A DNA stretch of 64,000 bases from assembly GCA_963377175.1 (NCBI GenBank), contig CAUJNA010001224.1, positions 2,174,143 to 2,238,142 of the forward strand, given 5' to 3'. This DNA is from Effrenium voratum (taxonomy: Eukaryota > Sar > Dinophyceae > Suessiales > Symbiodiniaceae). The notes under the pieces are model-generated. The model was not told the DNA's origin, searched no databases, and worked only from the letters and a program-made list of their open reading frames with translations. Positions 54,882 to 64,000 of the stretch are shown here, piece after piece. The stretch's first letter is position 1, and every line of letters begins with the position of its first letter. The position numbers were made by a program, and so were the translations under genes.

Positions 54882-56509
54882 AATTGGAAACACACCCCCT
54901 TCAGAAGGACAAAGTTAGACAATTTTGGAGGTTTGTTGGGGGGGCAATGGAGGGTTTCGGGGCGGGGGGGGGCCCAGGAGAAACTATGTCGGCTGTCAGC
55001 AAGGGTAACATCATTGGCCTTGCTCCAAAAGGTTTGCCTTGACAATTTCTTCTATCCTTGCCATTTAAAGCACTTGCCATTTAAAGTACCAACCCAAATT
55101 GAATTATCCTATTGCCTATTACCCTGTATTATGCGAATTACCATAATTCACCAATCCGAGAAACCATTAAACATAGCGGTACCTACAGCATGGTGTCTAA
55201 ATCGATTGCGTTGCCCAAGGATTGGTAAGCTCGCTATGAGCAATGCGCAGGTCCATCTTGTGGTTTCCTCGTGGCCAAGTTGGCACATGCCGGCTTTTGG
55301 CATATCTCCCGTAGAAACCTTCAAGTGGGTATGTTTGATGTCTCCAAATATAGAGGTACCCCATGGTTGGTTTCCTGGAGGTCTCCCTCAAAACCAACCA
55401 ACAGGGGTTCCCCCCCCAACAAAAAGACACATGCCCCAGCCCAAATCTGAGTTGGCAGCCTTGACCGTTGCTCGTTGTGGGGTATCCTCCGTGTTTTGTT
55501 TTAACAAACCTTTTAACAGACACTCATATGAGCAACGGGCAAGTCCAATTGTGGACTCACGAAGGGGGGGGTCGGTCGTCCAATGTAAGTGAGTGGAGCA
55601 ACGTGTTTGACTAAAAGAACAGAGGTAACGACCACATCTCTCCAGGAAAAGAATCATTTTTTGGGGGCTCATGTTAGCAATGGGCACTATTTCCAGGATA
55701 TCGGTTTTCCGTGGTCCAAGTTCTCTCTCTGCAGGTTGATGGGTATCGTTTTGGGTTGACCCTCATCGGTTTTCGCGTGGTCAGCGCCGCAAAGAAGCCC
55801 GGGGGCAAGAGTTCTTGGATGCAGTTGTCTCCTGCCTGAGCCTGGAAACCATCGATCATGTAGTCGGCGCAAGGAAATCGAAAGGTTCAAAGGTTGGTCT
55901 GAATCTGAGGCAACTAGTATTTGTTGGGACATGAGGGCATGAAGCCAATGTGTTGTGCGAAAGCAGTGAAGCTGCACAAAGTCACACATTCATCGTGATT
56001 TTGGCATCATGGCAGTGTTTATGTCCGAAGGCACAGTGCAGTTTTATTGTTTGCTGGCTCGTTTATTTCACCAAAAAGGGGGTAAGATCGTGAAGCAATG
56101 CATTCATTGCGTGGAAGCCGTTTTCAGCTGGATTATACATATATATATATATATATGTGTTTCTTTTTAAATCACAAAGGGATATGATGGCCATGCTCTT
56201 GCAAGAAATCAAGACGGAGTTCTTACACGGGTTGGTCTCCAAATGGACCTCGAAAAAGCGGTGGGATTCCGTTGGTTTCTCTTGAGGCCATTGTTGGGGG
56301 GTCGGCTCGAGCCTCAAAAGCGGGCTCCATCGAAGCTTGTGGGAACCGGGTCCCTTTCGACCAGAAGCTCTCCAGCTCTCCATTTGAGCTTTAGACCTGC
56401 TTATCTGTTAAAAGTTGTTCAAGGTCCCAAGAGGTGTTCACCTTCAAACAGGTGTAAAGCAGTTTCTTTTTACTGGTGGGAGCCATGTGGCTGTTCCTTG
56501 GGCTCCATG

Positions 56510-56665
56510 GATTTTCGCTTTGCGGTTCCAGCGGGTCGAAGGTGATCCAAGCCCTCGCTGCTCGTCCGAGCCGAGGCACCGCGCTGCACCTTGCTCGAAG
56601 CTTCGGGGCCGACTCTCTGGCGCCTCGGACTGCCCGGGTTCACCTCTTGGTAATGTTGCCCCATG
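56510..56665 (+). CDS. GC-rich exon-like island, unassigned
   Basis: One plus frame reads SGSKVIQALAARPSRGTALH then LARSFGADSLAPRTARVHLL. It lies in the large gap between two methyltransferase exons but does not match that fold at this point. It may be an alternative exon, antisense coding or chance GC. Confidence 0.25.
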
Positions 56666-56688
56666 AATAAACGGTGGGGGTAGATATG

Positions 56689-56811
56689 CAGGGCTCCTTA
56701 AACAGAAACTCATTTTGCAAACCATTTGGAACATGTTGTTTTTTTTCCACGCGATAAAGGGAAGCCGCCATTTACAAGGCAATGTTCAGGTGTATAATGT
56801 AAGGATCGCTG
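56689..56811 (+). mobile_element. MITE family C copy with ATATG TSD
   Basis: The ends are CAGGGCTCCTTA and TAAGGATCGCTG. ATATG lies directly outside both, a perfect 5-bp target duplication. The interior matches the copies at 7270 and 59968. Confidence 0.88.
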
Positions 56812-56936
56812 ATATGGGGATGTGGGTTATTGCAGGAGGCTCTTTTTGCTTCCTTTTGTGAGAAAAATGCCGACCCCCGCCAAAAGGAATCCTTCACTAC
56901 GAGGGGATCGATCAATTGTCCATATTGCTGACCCAC

Positions 56937-57054
56937 TAGGTCCCCCAGTAGTGCCCTTCTCTCCCCTTTTTTGGTTGGGAGGGATCCCCTACTAAAATAG
57001 ACGTCCTGAAAAGAGTTGGTACCTTTGTTCTAACCTCTCTGCTGGAGGACCTAG
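56937..57054 (+). mobile_element. MITE family A copy with CCCA TSD
   Basis: It starts CTAGGTCCCCCAGTAG and ends CTGGAGGACCTAG. CCCA directly precedes (56933-56936) and follows (57055-57058). It contains TTTTTTGGTTGGGAGGGATC, CTACTAAAATAGACGTCC and GTTCTAACCTCTCTGCTG. It lies in an intron of the methyltransferase gene. Confidence 0.87.
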
Positions 57055-57582
57055 CCCATGAATAAACATTGCGGGTAGACATTGGGATGCGGGTTCTTGG
57101 GGGTGGAGAAGCTCACTTTTGGAGGGGAACACCCCGATTTGATCCCATTGAGAATGTTGACAGAATGCTGACACCTCTGTTTTTGTTTTTACATATGGGG
57201 GTGGGGAGCCCTCCAAAAGGGGTCTAAATCCCCACCAAAGCCAGAAACACCGGGACCCATATTAATTCCTAGGGGTTTAATCTGGCAGTCTGGGGTCAAC
57301 ATTAGCCTCTGCCTACTTTAAAGCGAGCTCAATGAGCTTGGGGTATAAGGAGCGAAAGCCATGAGGATCCTTTACGTGGGGGTGCAATCCCTGCCAGGTG
57401 TGCCTCAAAAAGGGGAACGCGATTGGATGGTTAACCTTTTGTCTTGGTGGTTCGCATCCAGATGCTTCGGTTGTTCAATAGTGTTTTGGCTGGTTTAGTG
57501 TACTTTAGTATTGGTGAGACTCTGGGGGGGAAAAGGGGGAACCTTTAATCGGGGGGGTTTACTAATCGTCTCCTGACATTAC

Positions 57583-57690
57583 CTAGGTCCTCCAGTAGAG
57601 AAGTCAGAACAAGGGTACCCTTTTTTCTGTAGGCTATTTTAGTAGGGGAACCCTCCCAACCAAAAAGGGGAGAGAAGGGCGTTTCCCCAA
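57583..57690 (-). mobile_element. MITE family A copy, reverse and truncated
   Basis: Read on the plus strand it begins CTAGGTCCTCCAGTAGAG and contains CTATTTTAGTAGGGGAACCC and TCCCAACCAAAAAGGGGAGA, the inverse of the family core. The other terminus is absent. Confidence 0.75.
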
Positions 57691-58502
57691 AAAACCCTAC
57701 CCAATTATTTTTAGGCCCTTCCCAAAACCCCCCCTGATTAAAGGTATCCCTCTGCAGCCCCCAAGCCAACAAAAACCTGCCAGAAAAGGTGCTTTCCATC
57801 TTGCTTAGTATTTGCTTAGTCTGTGCTTCAACCCACCAATTCTAAGTCACTATTGAACCCCTCAAGTTTTTCCCAAAAATGTGCTTCCCCCGAAATGCAT
57901 TTTTCTTTATTGAAATTTGTTTAAAATGGCAAGGTTTTCAAGCTCACAAAGGGAAACAAACCCCTTGGAGGCCAGTCCCCCCTCATTAACAGGAAACCCC
58001 ACGCGATTAATCAGGGCCCTTTTGGGCTCAAAACCAAAAAACATGTGCTGTTGCCTTTTAAAGTCCTACTGCCCCGAAGGGACCAGAAGTAAGAGGACGA
58101 GGACCGAAGGGGCTCCAGAGTAATCAAGGGGGGTCCTCCCAAAAATCTCAATTTTTCGGACTTGTCCAAACCTTGTCGACCTTGAAGGGGGGGGGGAGGG
58201 GGGGCGGTTTACTAATCAGTTGTCACCATTAATAGTTTCCACTCAACCACAAGTTAAACTTTCAGCAGGGGATCGAACGGGAGCTGCCCATCTTGTATTC
58301 GTCACGTCCGCAAAAACAAATGAAGGTCCTCACTAGTTTGGCCCGACTGAGGCTGTTTGAATCCTATCTCTTGCTGTGGAACGCAGGCCAGAAACGGCAC
58401 CCTTTCTAGGCTAGCTTGGTTGAAATAGATGGGTTCCACTGGTTTAGATTGGCTTTATGCTCCACTCACCGGGGAAACCCATCCATTTTTCGAACAGGTC
58501 TT

Positions 58503-58617
58503 TGGTGCATTTTGCTTGGATGTTAGGGCTTTAGCTTTTCGCCAACTATATAATGGGTTTTCCGTATTAAACCGCTAAAAGTTAGTCACTTTTAGCAGAT
58601 GAGCAGAAAGCAACCCA
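58503..58617 (+). repeat. Dispersed repeat, about 115 bp
   Basis: Third and longest copy of the family at 5259 and 20466. A partial copy lies near 58235-58285 (CTCAACCACAAGTTAAACTT). Confidence 0.6.
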
Positions 58618-58725
58618 GAAGTGAACAACAAAAAAACACACGCAAAACCAAAAAACAACTTTTTGGCCAACCAATCAGCTAGGACAGGGGCCATCTTCGC
58701 TCGCTTTGACAAACCTTTCGTCTGA

Positions 58726-58808
58726 GGTCTATGGCTTTGACTCCTTCCAAGGGCTCAGCGAGGCCTGGGGCGTCTTCCCGGAGTTCGAGTTCAGCACCCA
58801 CGGCCCTT
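58726..58808 (+). CDS. TylF-like methyltransferase, second recognised exon
   Basis: The frame reads VYGFDSFQGLSEAWGVFPEF then EFSTHG. The YGFDSFxGLxExW block is the hallmark of TylF-type methyltransferases and contains an acidic residue of the SAM pocket. The left border at GAG-GTC and the right border near 58808 are approximate. A roughly 4-kb intron with several MITEs separates it from the previous exon. Confidence 0.7.
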
Positions 58809-58857
58809 CGGCGAAGACTCCTGCTGAAACGGAGTTGTGGTCTTTCTACATCTTTTC

Positions 58858-59150
58858 CTCGGTGGCTTTAAAGGGAATATGAGCTTTCCTTCCTCAGGAA
58901 AAAAAAAGGAAAAAAACAACTTGGTGGCTGGAAAGGGAATATTGGCTTTCCCTCCTCAGAAAAAAAAGGGAATACACCTGGTGGTTTCAAAGGGAATATC
59001 AGCTGTCCTTCCTTAAATGATTCAGAAAAAAAAAAAACAAAAAAAAACAAGAAACTAGGTGGTTTGAAAGGGAATATTAGCTGTCCTTCCTTAAATGATT
59101 CAGGAAACACTTGGTGGTTTTAAAGGGAACAGTGGCCTTCCTTCCTTAGA
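58858..59150. repeat. Tandem repeat with internal A-runs
   Basis: Five units of about 50-70 bp share GGTGGTTT, AAAGGGAATAT, AGCTTTCC/AGCTGTCC and TTCCTTAAATGATTCAG, and three are followed by A-rich runs of 8-20 nt. It lies in an intron of the methyltransferase gene. The A-runs at unit ends resemble SINE tails, but no promoter boxes were seen. Confidence 0.8.
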
Positions 59151-59509
59151 TGAATATTGTATTTGTACAGGGAGAATGGCCACCCTTCCGACCAGAACGT
59201 GTGTACCTTCTAAGGGATGACCCTTGGGTTTGCTCCCGTTCTTTCCTCGGCAAGAGTTGGCAACTTCGAGCGAGTCATGAGGCCTGAGGGGGAGCTCCAG
59301 GCTGAGAAACCTTTCCACAAACCCTAAGGGTCCCTTGATTCCTTCTTAGGAGTTATCAAATTGCCTTTTGAACCACCCCCACAAAATGTGCAAAGGGCAC
59401 CAATGGCCCGACCAGGGGCCAGGAATAAGCCCCTTATGAGGCCTTATGACGTGGATGCCCCACCTCTCCATGACGAGGGATTTCCAGAACAGCAACCTGA
59501 GGCCACGTT

Positions 59510-59600
59510 CCTCAAGACCTGCCCCGGAACGCGAATATCACGGTGGGGTGGTTCAACGAGACTCTGCCCGCCTTCAAGCGGACGCACCTCTCGCAGGATG
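59510..59600 (+). CDS. TylF-like methyltransferase, third recognised exon
   Basis: The frame reads DLPRNANITVGWFNETLPAF then KRTHLSQDG. The VGWFxxTLPxF block is the next conserved element of this family after YGFDSF. It follows CTCAAG or an earlier AG, and the exact acceptor is unsure. A stop upstream in this frame confines the exon. Confidence 0.7.
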
Positions 59601-59967
59601 GGTGGAACATGGGAGATGGTGCATGTTGGCCGAAGAAAATGAGAGAGAGAGAGAGAGTACCTCTCAAATGCACCAAACTCTACTGGATGATTGGACCAGC
59701 GCCAGCGTGCTGAAGGCCTGCAAGCAAGTTGGACACATGAATGCCAAGCAAGTGCACTTGGTTCCTGGACAGCGAAAGTGTCTAGTACCATCACTACCTC
59801 GTGTTGGACTGCCTCCGATTTCCACATTGAAGTCGGATGTCTCAGCCGTTGGATTTCACACAGGTGTTTTTGGATGAGTTTTTTTTTGTTTTTAGAATTT
59901 TAGCAGGGGGTTCAGATGTTTTTCCCATGGCCACTTGGCTTTGAGATTTGTGAAATCAATCGATTGA

Positions 59968-60083
59968 CAAGGCTCCTTGAAAGATACATTTTGCCCATTT
60001 GAAACGTGTTGCTTTTTCCACCAAAATAAAGGGAACCCACCATTTACAAGGCAATGTTTAGGTGTACAATGTAAGGATCCCTG
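59968..60083 (+). mobile_element. MITE family C copy with ATTGA TSD
   Basis: The left end is CAAGGCTCCTT, one change, and the right end AAGGATCCCTG. ATTGA occurs directly on both sides (59963-59967 and 60084-60088), a perfect 5-bp duplication. It lies in an intron. Confidence 0.88.
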
Positions 60084-60207
60084 ATTGACAAGGCCTACCT
60101 CTTTCAACAACTTGCATCACCTGTTTGGCCACTGAGTAAGTGTGGATTGAGCTCAACGGGGAGCACGGAAGTCCTTTGTTTTGTGTATGCGTCGTGCGAC
60201 TCGCCAG

Positions 60208-60253
60208 GGCGAGTATATCCAGTGGCTGCACTTGGATTGCGATACCTTTGAAG
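60208..60253 (+). CDS. TylF-like methyltransferase, fourth recognised exon
   Basis: A very short exon encodes GEYIQWLHLDCDTFE. It follows CGCCAG and is followed by GCGGATGG, a GC donor of the kind dinoflagellates use. LHLDCDTFE matches the LHxDxDxYE block, whose acidic residues bind metal in family members. Confidence 0.65.
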
Positions 60254-60694
60254 GCGGATGGGCTTGTCGTGTCTGAATGGAGAATCAAAAAACACACATG
60301 CGGGAGGCAAAAGCTGAGTACTTTGGTTTCACATTGGACTGATGCTTGTGGGCCCATCAATGACCTATTCGCTGGTTTTCACTTTGATTTCACCGTTGTT
60401 TTGTGGCTTTTGGTTTTCCGTTGTTTTCCCCTTTGGTTTCCCATTTGGTTTTACCTCAACACAACCCCCGAAAAGGTCACCCTCAACATAAATCACACCC
60501 GCGACTCCTTTTCTTGGGTGATGTAACCATCAACTCTTGAGAGGCCGAGGTCGACATTTCAATGAAGAACTCTCGCATTGGGCGAACTGTGTTGAAACCG
60601 CTTGGCCTGGGTCCCTGTAAAGACAAACACGAACCTTGTTCCCACAAACGAATACTTGAACATGGCTAAGCACGCTGAGGGGCTGGTCAGCAGC

Positions 60695-60819
60695 AAGGTC
60701 CCCCAGTAGTACAGTAGTGCCCTTTTCCCGTTTGGTTTTTTGGGGGAGGGTTCCCCGACTAACATCGACCACAGAAAAACATGGTTCCCTTATTCTATCC
60801 TCTCTACTGGAGGACCTAG
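60695..60819 (+). mobile_element. MITE family A copy in intron
   Basis: The left end AAGGTCCCCCAGTAG has lost CT; the right end is CTACTGGAGGACCTAG. The interior has GGGGGAGGGTTCCCCGACTA and ATTCTATCCTCTCTACT. The preceding frame ends NEYLNMAKHAEGLVSSK right at AAG-GT, which may be chance. Confidence 0.75.
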
Positions 60820-61026
60820 TTATGTTCCTTGTTGGTTTCAAAGGAAATCTACAACTGAACATTGGTTGATATCTTCCAATGGACTTAACATGGTTATTGT
60901 TGGGAAACATTTTACATTGTTGCTTATTGTGGTTTAGTGGTTGAAACCCCCACTTACATGACCTTCCAACGCCAACCAAGTTAAGCAAATGGAGCGAGTC
61001 CTGGAGCACCGAGTCGGTTTCTGCAG

Positions 61027-61110
61027 GCCACCAGCAAGTGCTTCAGCACTTGGCGCCCTTCGTGATCCCGGGCTCTGTGCTCATCTTCGACGACATGCTG
61101 AACTATCCAG
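61027..61110 (+). CDS. TylF-like methyltransferase, fifth recognised exon
   Basis: The acceptor is GTTTCTGCAG, a clear pyrimidine tract with AG. The frame (entered after two bases) reads HQQVLQHLAPFVIPGSVLIF then DDMLNYPG, and ends CCAG before GCGCGTTT, a GC donor. LAPxVIPGSVLIFDDxLNYPG is the closing core block of TylF-type methyltransferases. The two aspartates fit the metal or catalytic site. A further exon for the C-terminus is expected but was not found before the AT-rich tract at 61150. Confidence 0.72.
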
Positions 61111-61149
61111 GCGCGTTTTCAGGGGCGGGGGCGTAGTGGTGAACGGGGC

Positions 61150-61214
61150 ATGTATATATATATATATGTATATATAAATATAAATGTGTGTATATATTCA
61201 TATATATATATATG
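61150..61214. repeat. (AT)n-rich tract
   Basis: Several TATATA runs with GTATATAAATATAAATG between them. Non-coding. Confidence 0.9.
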
Positions 61215-63929
61215 CTCAATATGGCTCACCCCCCATGAACTAGCTTTGTAGTATGTTTTGTAGCCAAACTGCAGTACGCCTATGCGGGGACATGTCAAAT
61301 TCCATTTGGAAAGGCATGGTTATTTAGATTATATATCGAACTAGACACTCAGAATCGAACCACATGGCAATTAACTTTGCACAAATCCTATTTGGAAAGG
61401 AAACCCTACTTACGTTCTGTATCAACATAGACATTCAATTATGTCCTTCCTCAGCTCTATCAAACGTAGAAAATATATGTATGTTTAGTCCATTCTCATT
61501 AAAGCCATGAGTTCATATTTGAATTGCAGTTTACATAGAGCATCATACTTGTCGAATTTCCAGATTTAGCTCTATTCATGGACAATATGTATCTTTATAT
61601 TATGATTGAAGATGCAAAGTACAATGGAACTCTTTCCTATAAAGCTCTATGTATATTCTCTTATAGTCAATGTTCTGAGACCCGAATACCACATCGTTTG
61701 CGCGATGTCGTCTCATCTTGCTCAGTTAACAACTCACCTCACCGCCTGAGAGGGCGCTCGCTCTGTTTCGAGAGCGGGTGGCATTGGTAAGTGAAGGAAA
61801 GTGTCTGACGGAGAGCGATGCGGCTTTGGGCGCCTTCTCGGGGGCATTTGTGAACAGCAGACATTCGCACGCATTTTTGTATTTCCCGAGGGCAAAGCTA
61901 AAGCGAAGTGTTTTTTTCTTCTGGTGACATCGCCTCAGAGATTGCTCGCTAGGCATTGCACCAAGGGATTCCGCACGGAAATCTGGCGCTGACAGGCACA
62001 TCACTTGAGATATGCGCAGCGACAACCAGCAAGGCCAAATGCTCATAAATGACATAGCATTTCCTAACACACACACACACAAACATCGTTAGCTAATCAT
62101 CATGACTCAATTCAGTGTCAAAGCTCCCCACCCCATTCGAATTCCTTGGGCCATTTAGCGATTGTAGTAGGCTGGGTTGAGGGGTTTTGCTGTCACTGCT
62201 GGTTCCCATACTGCACTTTCTACATGCACTTTCCACACTTTCTGGGAAGACAATTTTAGTGGAAAAGGGCAAGGCCGAAAGGCCTAAAGCCTCACTCAAG
62301 GGACTTTAGTAACTTGTTTTAGGTCTGGACCATTTTGGTGGTAAACAAGCTTGGTTTCTTTGTTGGGCCCATCAATTCAGGAAGTGAACTTAGTGAGCCC
62401 AAGGCAGAGCTACCCGCTTTATCCCTGCAGCCTTGAGGCTCTAATGTGCCCGAAGTTTTAATGTCGAGAGTTGGATGGATTTGCTTTGGATCAGTGCGAA
62501 GCCCGAAGAAAAAACAAAAAGAGCACATGGCACCCTCAAAACGGGGAAAACAACAAAAACACCCAACCCTTTGAGGGGGTTTTGGCGGCGGATCCGGCTG
62601 AGTTGCCTAGTGCCAAGCCCGCCAGAAGCTTCCATTCGCTGAAACGCAAATGATTTATTTCCCCAGGCTGGGTTTTTTGAAGCAGAAGGCCTCTCATTTT
62701 ATATATATATATATATATATTGAACACACAGGGATTTAGTAGTTTTTGTGTTTTTGAAAGGAGTCTATCGCCATTGGACATATCCAGGGGGCTTAAGGAA
62801 ATGGAGATAAGGAGATACCTTCCATAGTTTGAATACATAACCGCGTATGGGCCCGTGAACCCATGTTGTTACCTGGGCCTCCTTAACTAGTTTCCCAGGA
62901 GCATGCAATTAGTTGGCTCCCCCTTGATCTGCTCATCAGAAATTCATAGCGTGGCCTGAGCAATCAAGCATTGCCGCACAGACCCTCAGACCTCCAAGCA
63001 GAAATGCCAGTTTAGGGCTTAGCTACCCTTCATTTGCCCATCATTTGGGCGTTACCCTTGATGCGTGTGCTGCTGTGGCACGGTCAGTAGATGTATGAAA
63101 CCCGGGAAACACAAGTAATCATTAGTAAGTTAGTGGGCCCCTACTCGGTCAGACGGGATTTGTTTGTCATGTCCTCAGCTCGTACTTTGTTTCGTTGATG
63201 TTTGGTTTAAGCGGAAGTCTCTTTGCCCTCACCGGGGTCCCCATACTGTAAACGGTTTACGTACTTCCCCCTATATAATATTACAGTTGTTCAGTAGCAC
63301 CCTCCAATCTCTTTCGATTCAGATCCGTTCCCCAGTTTAAAAAAGAAAAAACGTCAACAAGGGTTACTATTTGTCAACCTTTCGGGCCGCTTGCAACTGG
63401 GTAGCCCATAGCTTGGAAATAGCTCCGGGTTCAAAGTAATTCATCAAAGACGGGGGGTTCACTCATACATCACCCCTTTCGAGAAGTGCTCAGGTCAAAT
63501 TTACTTCCCGGGTCACGTTTTGGAGGTATTGCTCAACCCCTCAGAGGGCATCACAGGATACCAGACCCTAGGACCTTGTGAATGTTTTGCCTCCTAAGAC
63601 TTTTCGCCATAGAAATCCGAGCATGCGCCTGCCAAACGTTTTTTTTTTTTTTAAGCAAGGGACCCAGCAGCTCCTTGGCGCCAGATACCCTGCCCCTTAA
63701 AGCGTGTATATACGTGTTTTGTTTCTTCTGTTGAAAAACCCTCTTTTGATTGGCAAGGGAAGTGAAAGGGATGTCAACAGGAAACCAACTTTTGTCGAGA
63801 AACACCCAGCTATTCAGATAGTTGTATAGCCTGGCTTCTGACTGTGGAAACCAAGCGATTTGGGTTTCCTCAGTTGTGCCACAATCAAATCCTGGGGAGA
63901 TGTAGGTTGGTAAGGGTTACTGATTACTC
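61215..63929. other. Non-coding stretch
   Basis: No gene is recognised. It holds an AT-richer segment at 61.3-61.7 kb, an (AT)n run at 62700-62720 and a diverged repeat at 62238-62390 related to 22724 and 51460. Minus-strand frames up to 118 codons show no motif. Confidence 0.4.
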
Positions 63930-64000
63930 CCAACAACAAATAGCTGCGGATATCCGCCTTCTGGATTTACATGCTTCTGGGTCGAATATTTTATTGCCGG
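63930..64000. repeat. Repeat with GCGGATATCCGC palindrome, cut by window end
   Basis: Second copy of 15001-15090, with AATAGCTGCGGATATCCGCC, TTCTGGATTTACATG, CTTCTGGGT and ATTTTATTGCCGG. It runs off the right edge. Confidence 0.6.

Overview
The window looks like nuclear DNA of a dinoflagellate, probably a symbiodiniacean or a relative. Four things point there. A retrotransposon repeat carries 16 nt identical to the 3' end of the dinoflagellate spliced leader (DinoSL). Coding DNA survives as short GC-rich islands far apart. At least one multi-exon gene uses GC as well as GT splice donors. The rest is packed with short terminal-inverted-repeat elements (MITEs) and microsatellites. I see no bacterial-style genes, rRNA, tRNA or CRISPR. 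Species is not determined.

Layout. 1-24.7 kb: gene-poor DNA with many MITE copies and a few exon-like islands (near 8.5, 17.1, 19.7 and 21.8 kb). 24.86-25.63 and 35.43-35.72 kb: two halves of a degenerate AATACTAGGG-type array. 25,631-35,430: a 9.8-kb tyrosine-recombinase (YR) retrotransposon that split the array. Its repeat layout is A1 - zinc-finger ORF and YR - B1/A2 - Gag, methyltransferase-like domain and RT-RNase H - B2. A is 121 nt and B is 169 nt. B1 and A2 abut, so each half is itself bounded by A and B. There is no target duplication, and the junctions fit a 3-bp ACT crossover. Several frames are broken, so this copy is probably dead. 38,518-43,794: a 5.3-kb foldback-like element with about 500-bp inverted ends, nested inverted repeats and an array of a CpG-rich palindrome. 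It is flanked by CCTA/CATA microsatellite. 44-54 kb: MITEs, exon-like islands and a GAACCGTTC minisatellite. 54.66-61.11 kb (+): at least five exons of a TylF/macrocin-O-methyltransferase-like gene with MITEs in its introns. 61.1-64 kb: repeats, no gene seen.

How the parts work together. The RT, RNase H, Gag-like protein and YR belong to one retrotransposition system that would copy RNA into circular DNA and integrate it by site-specific recombination. The split repeats and the spliced-leader relic suggest how its RNA was processed. The MITEs fall into families with recognisable TIRs and target duplications. One family (CTAGGTCC TIR) carries intron-like signals and abuts exon-like islands. 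Another group (CAGGG TIR, 5-bp duplications) may link small MITEs to the 5.3-kb foldback. All protein calls rest on motif recognition by eye; no database search was run.
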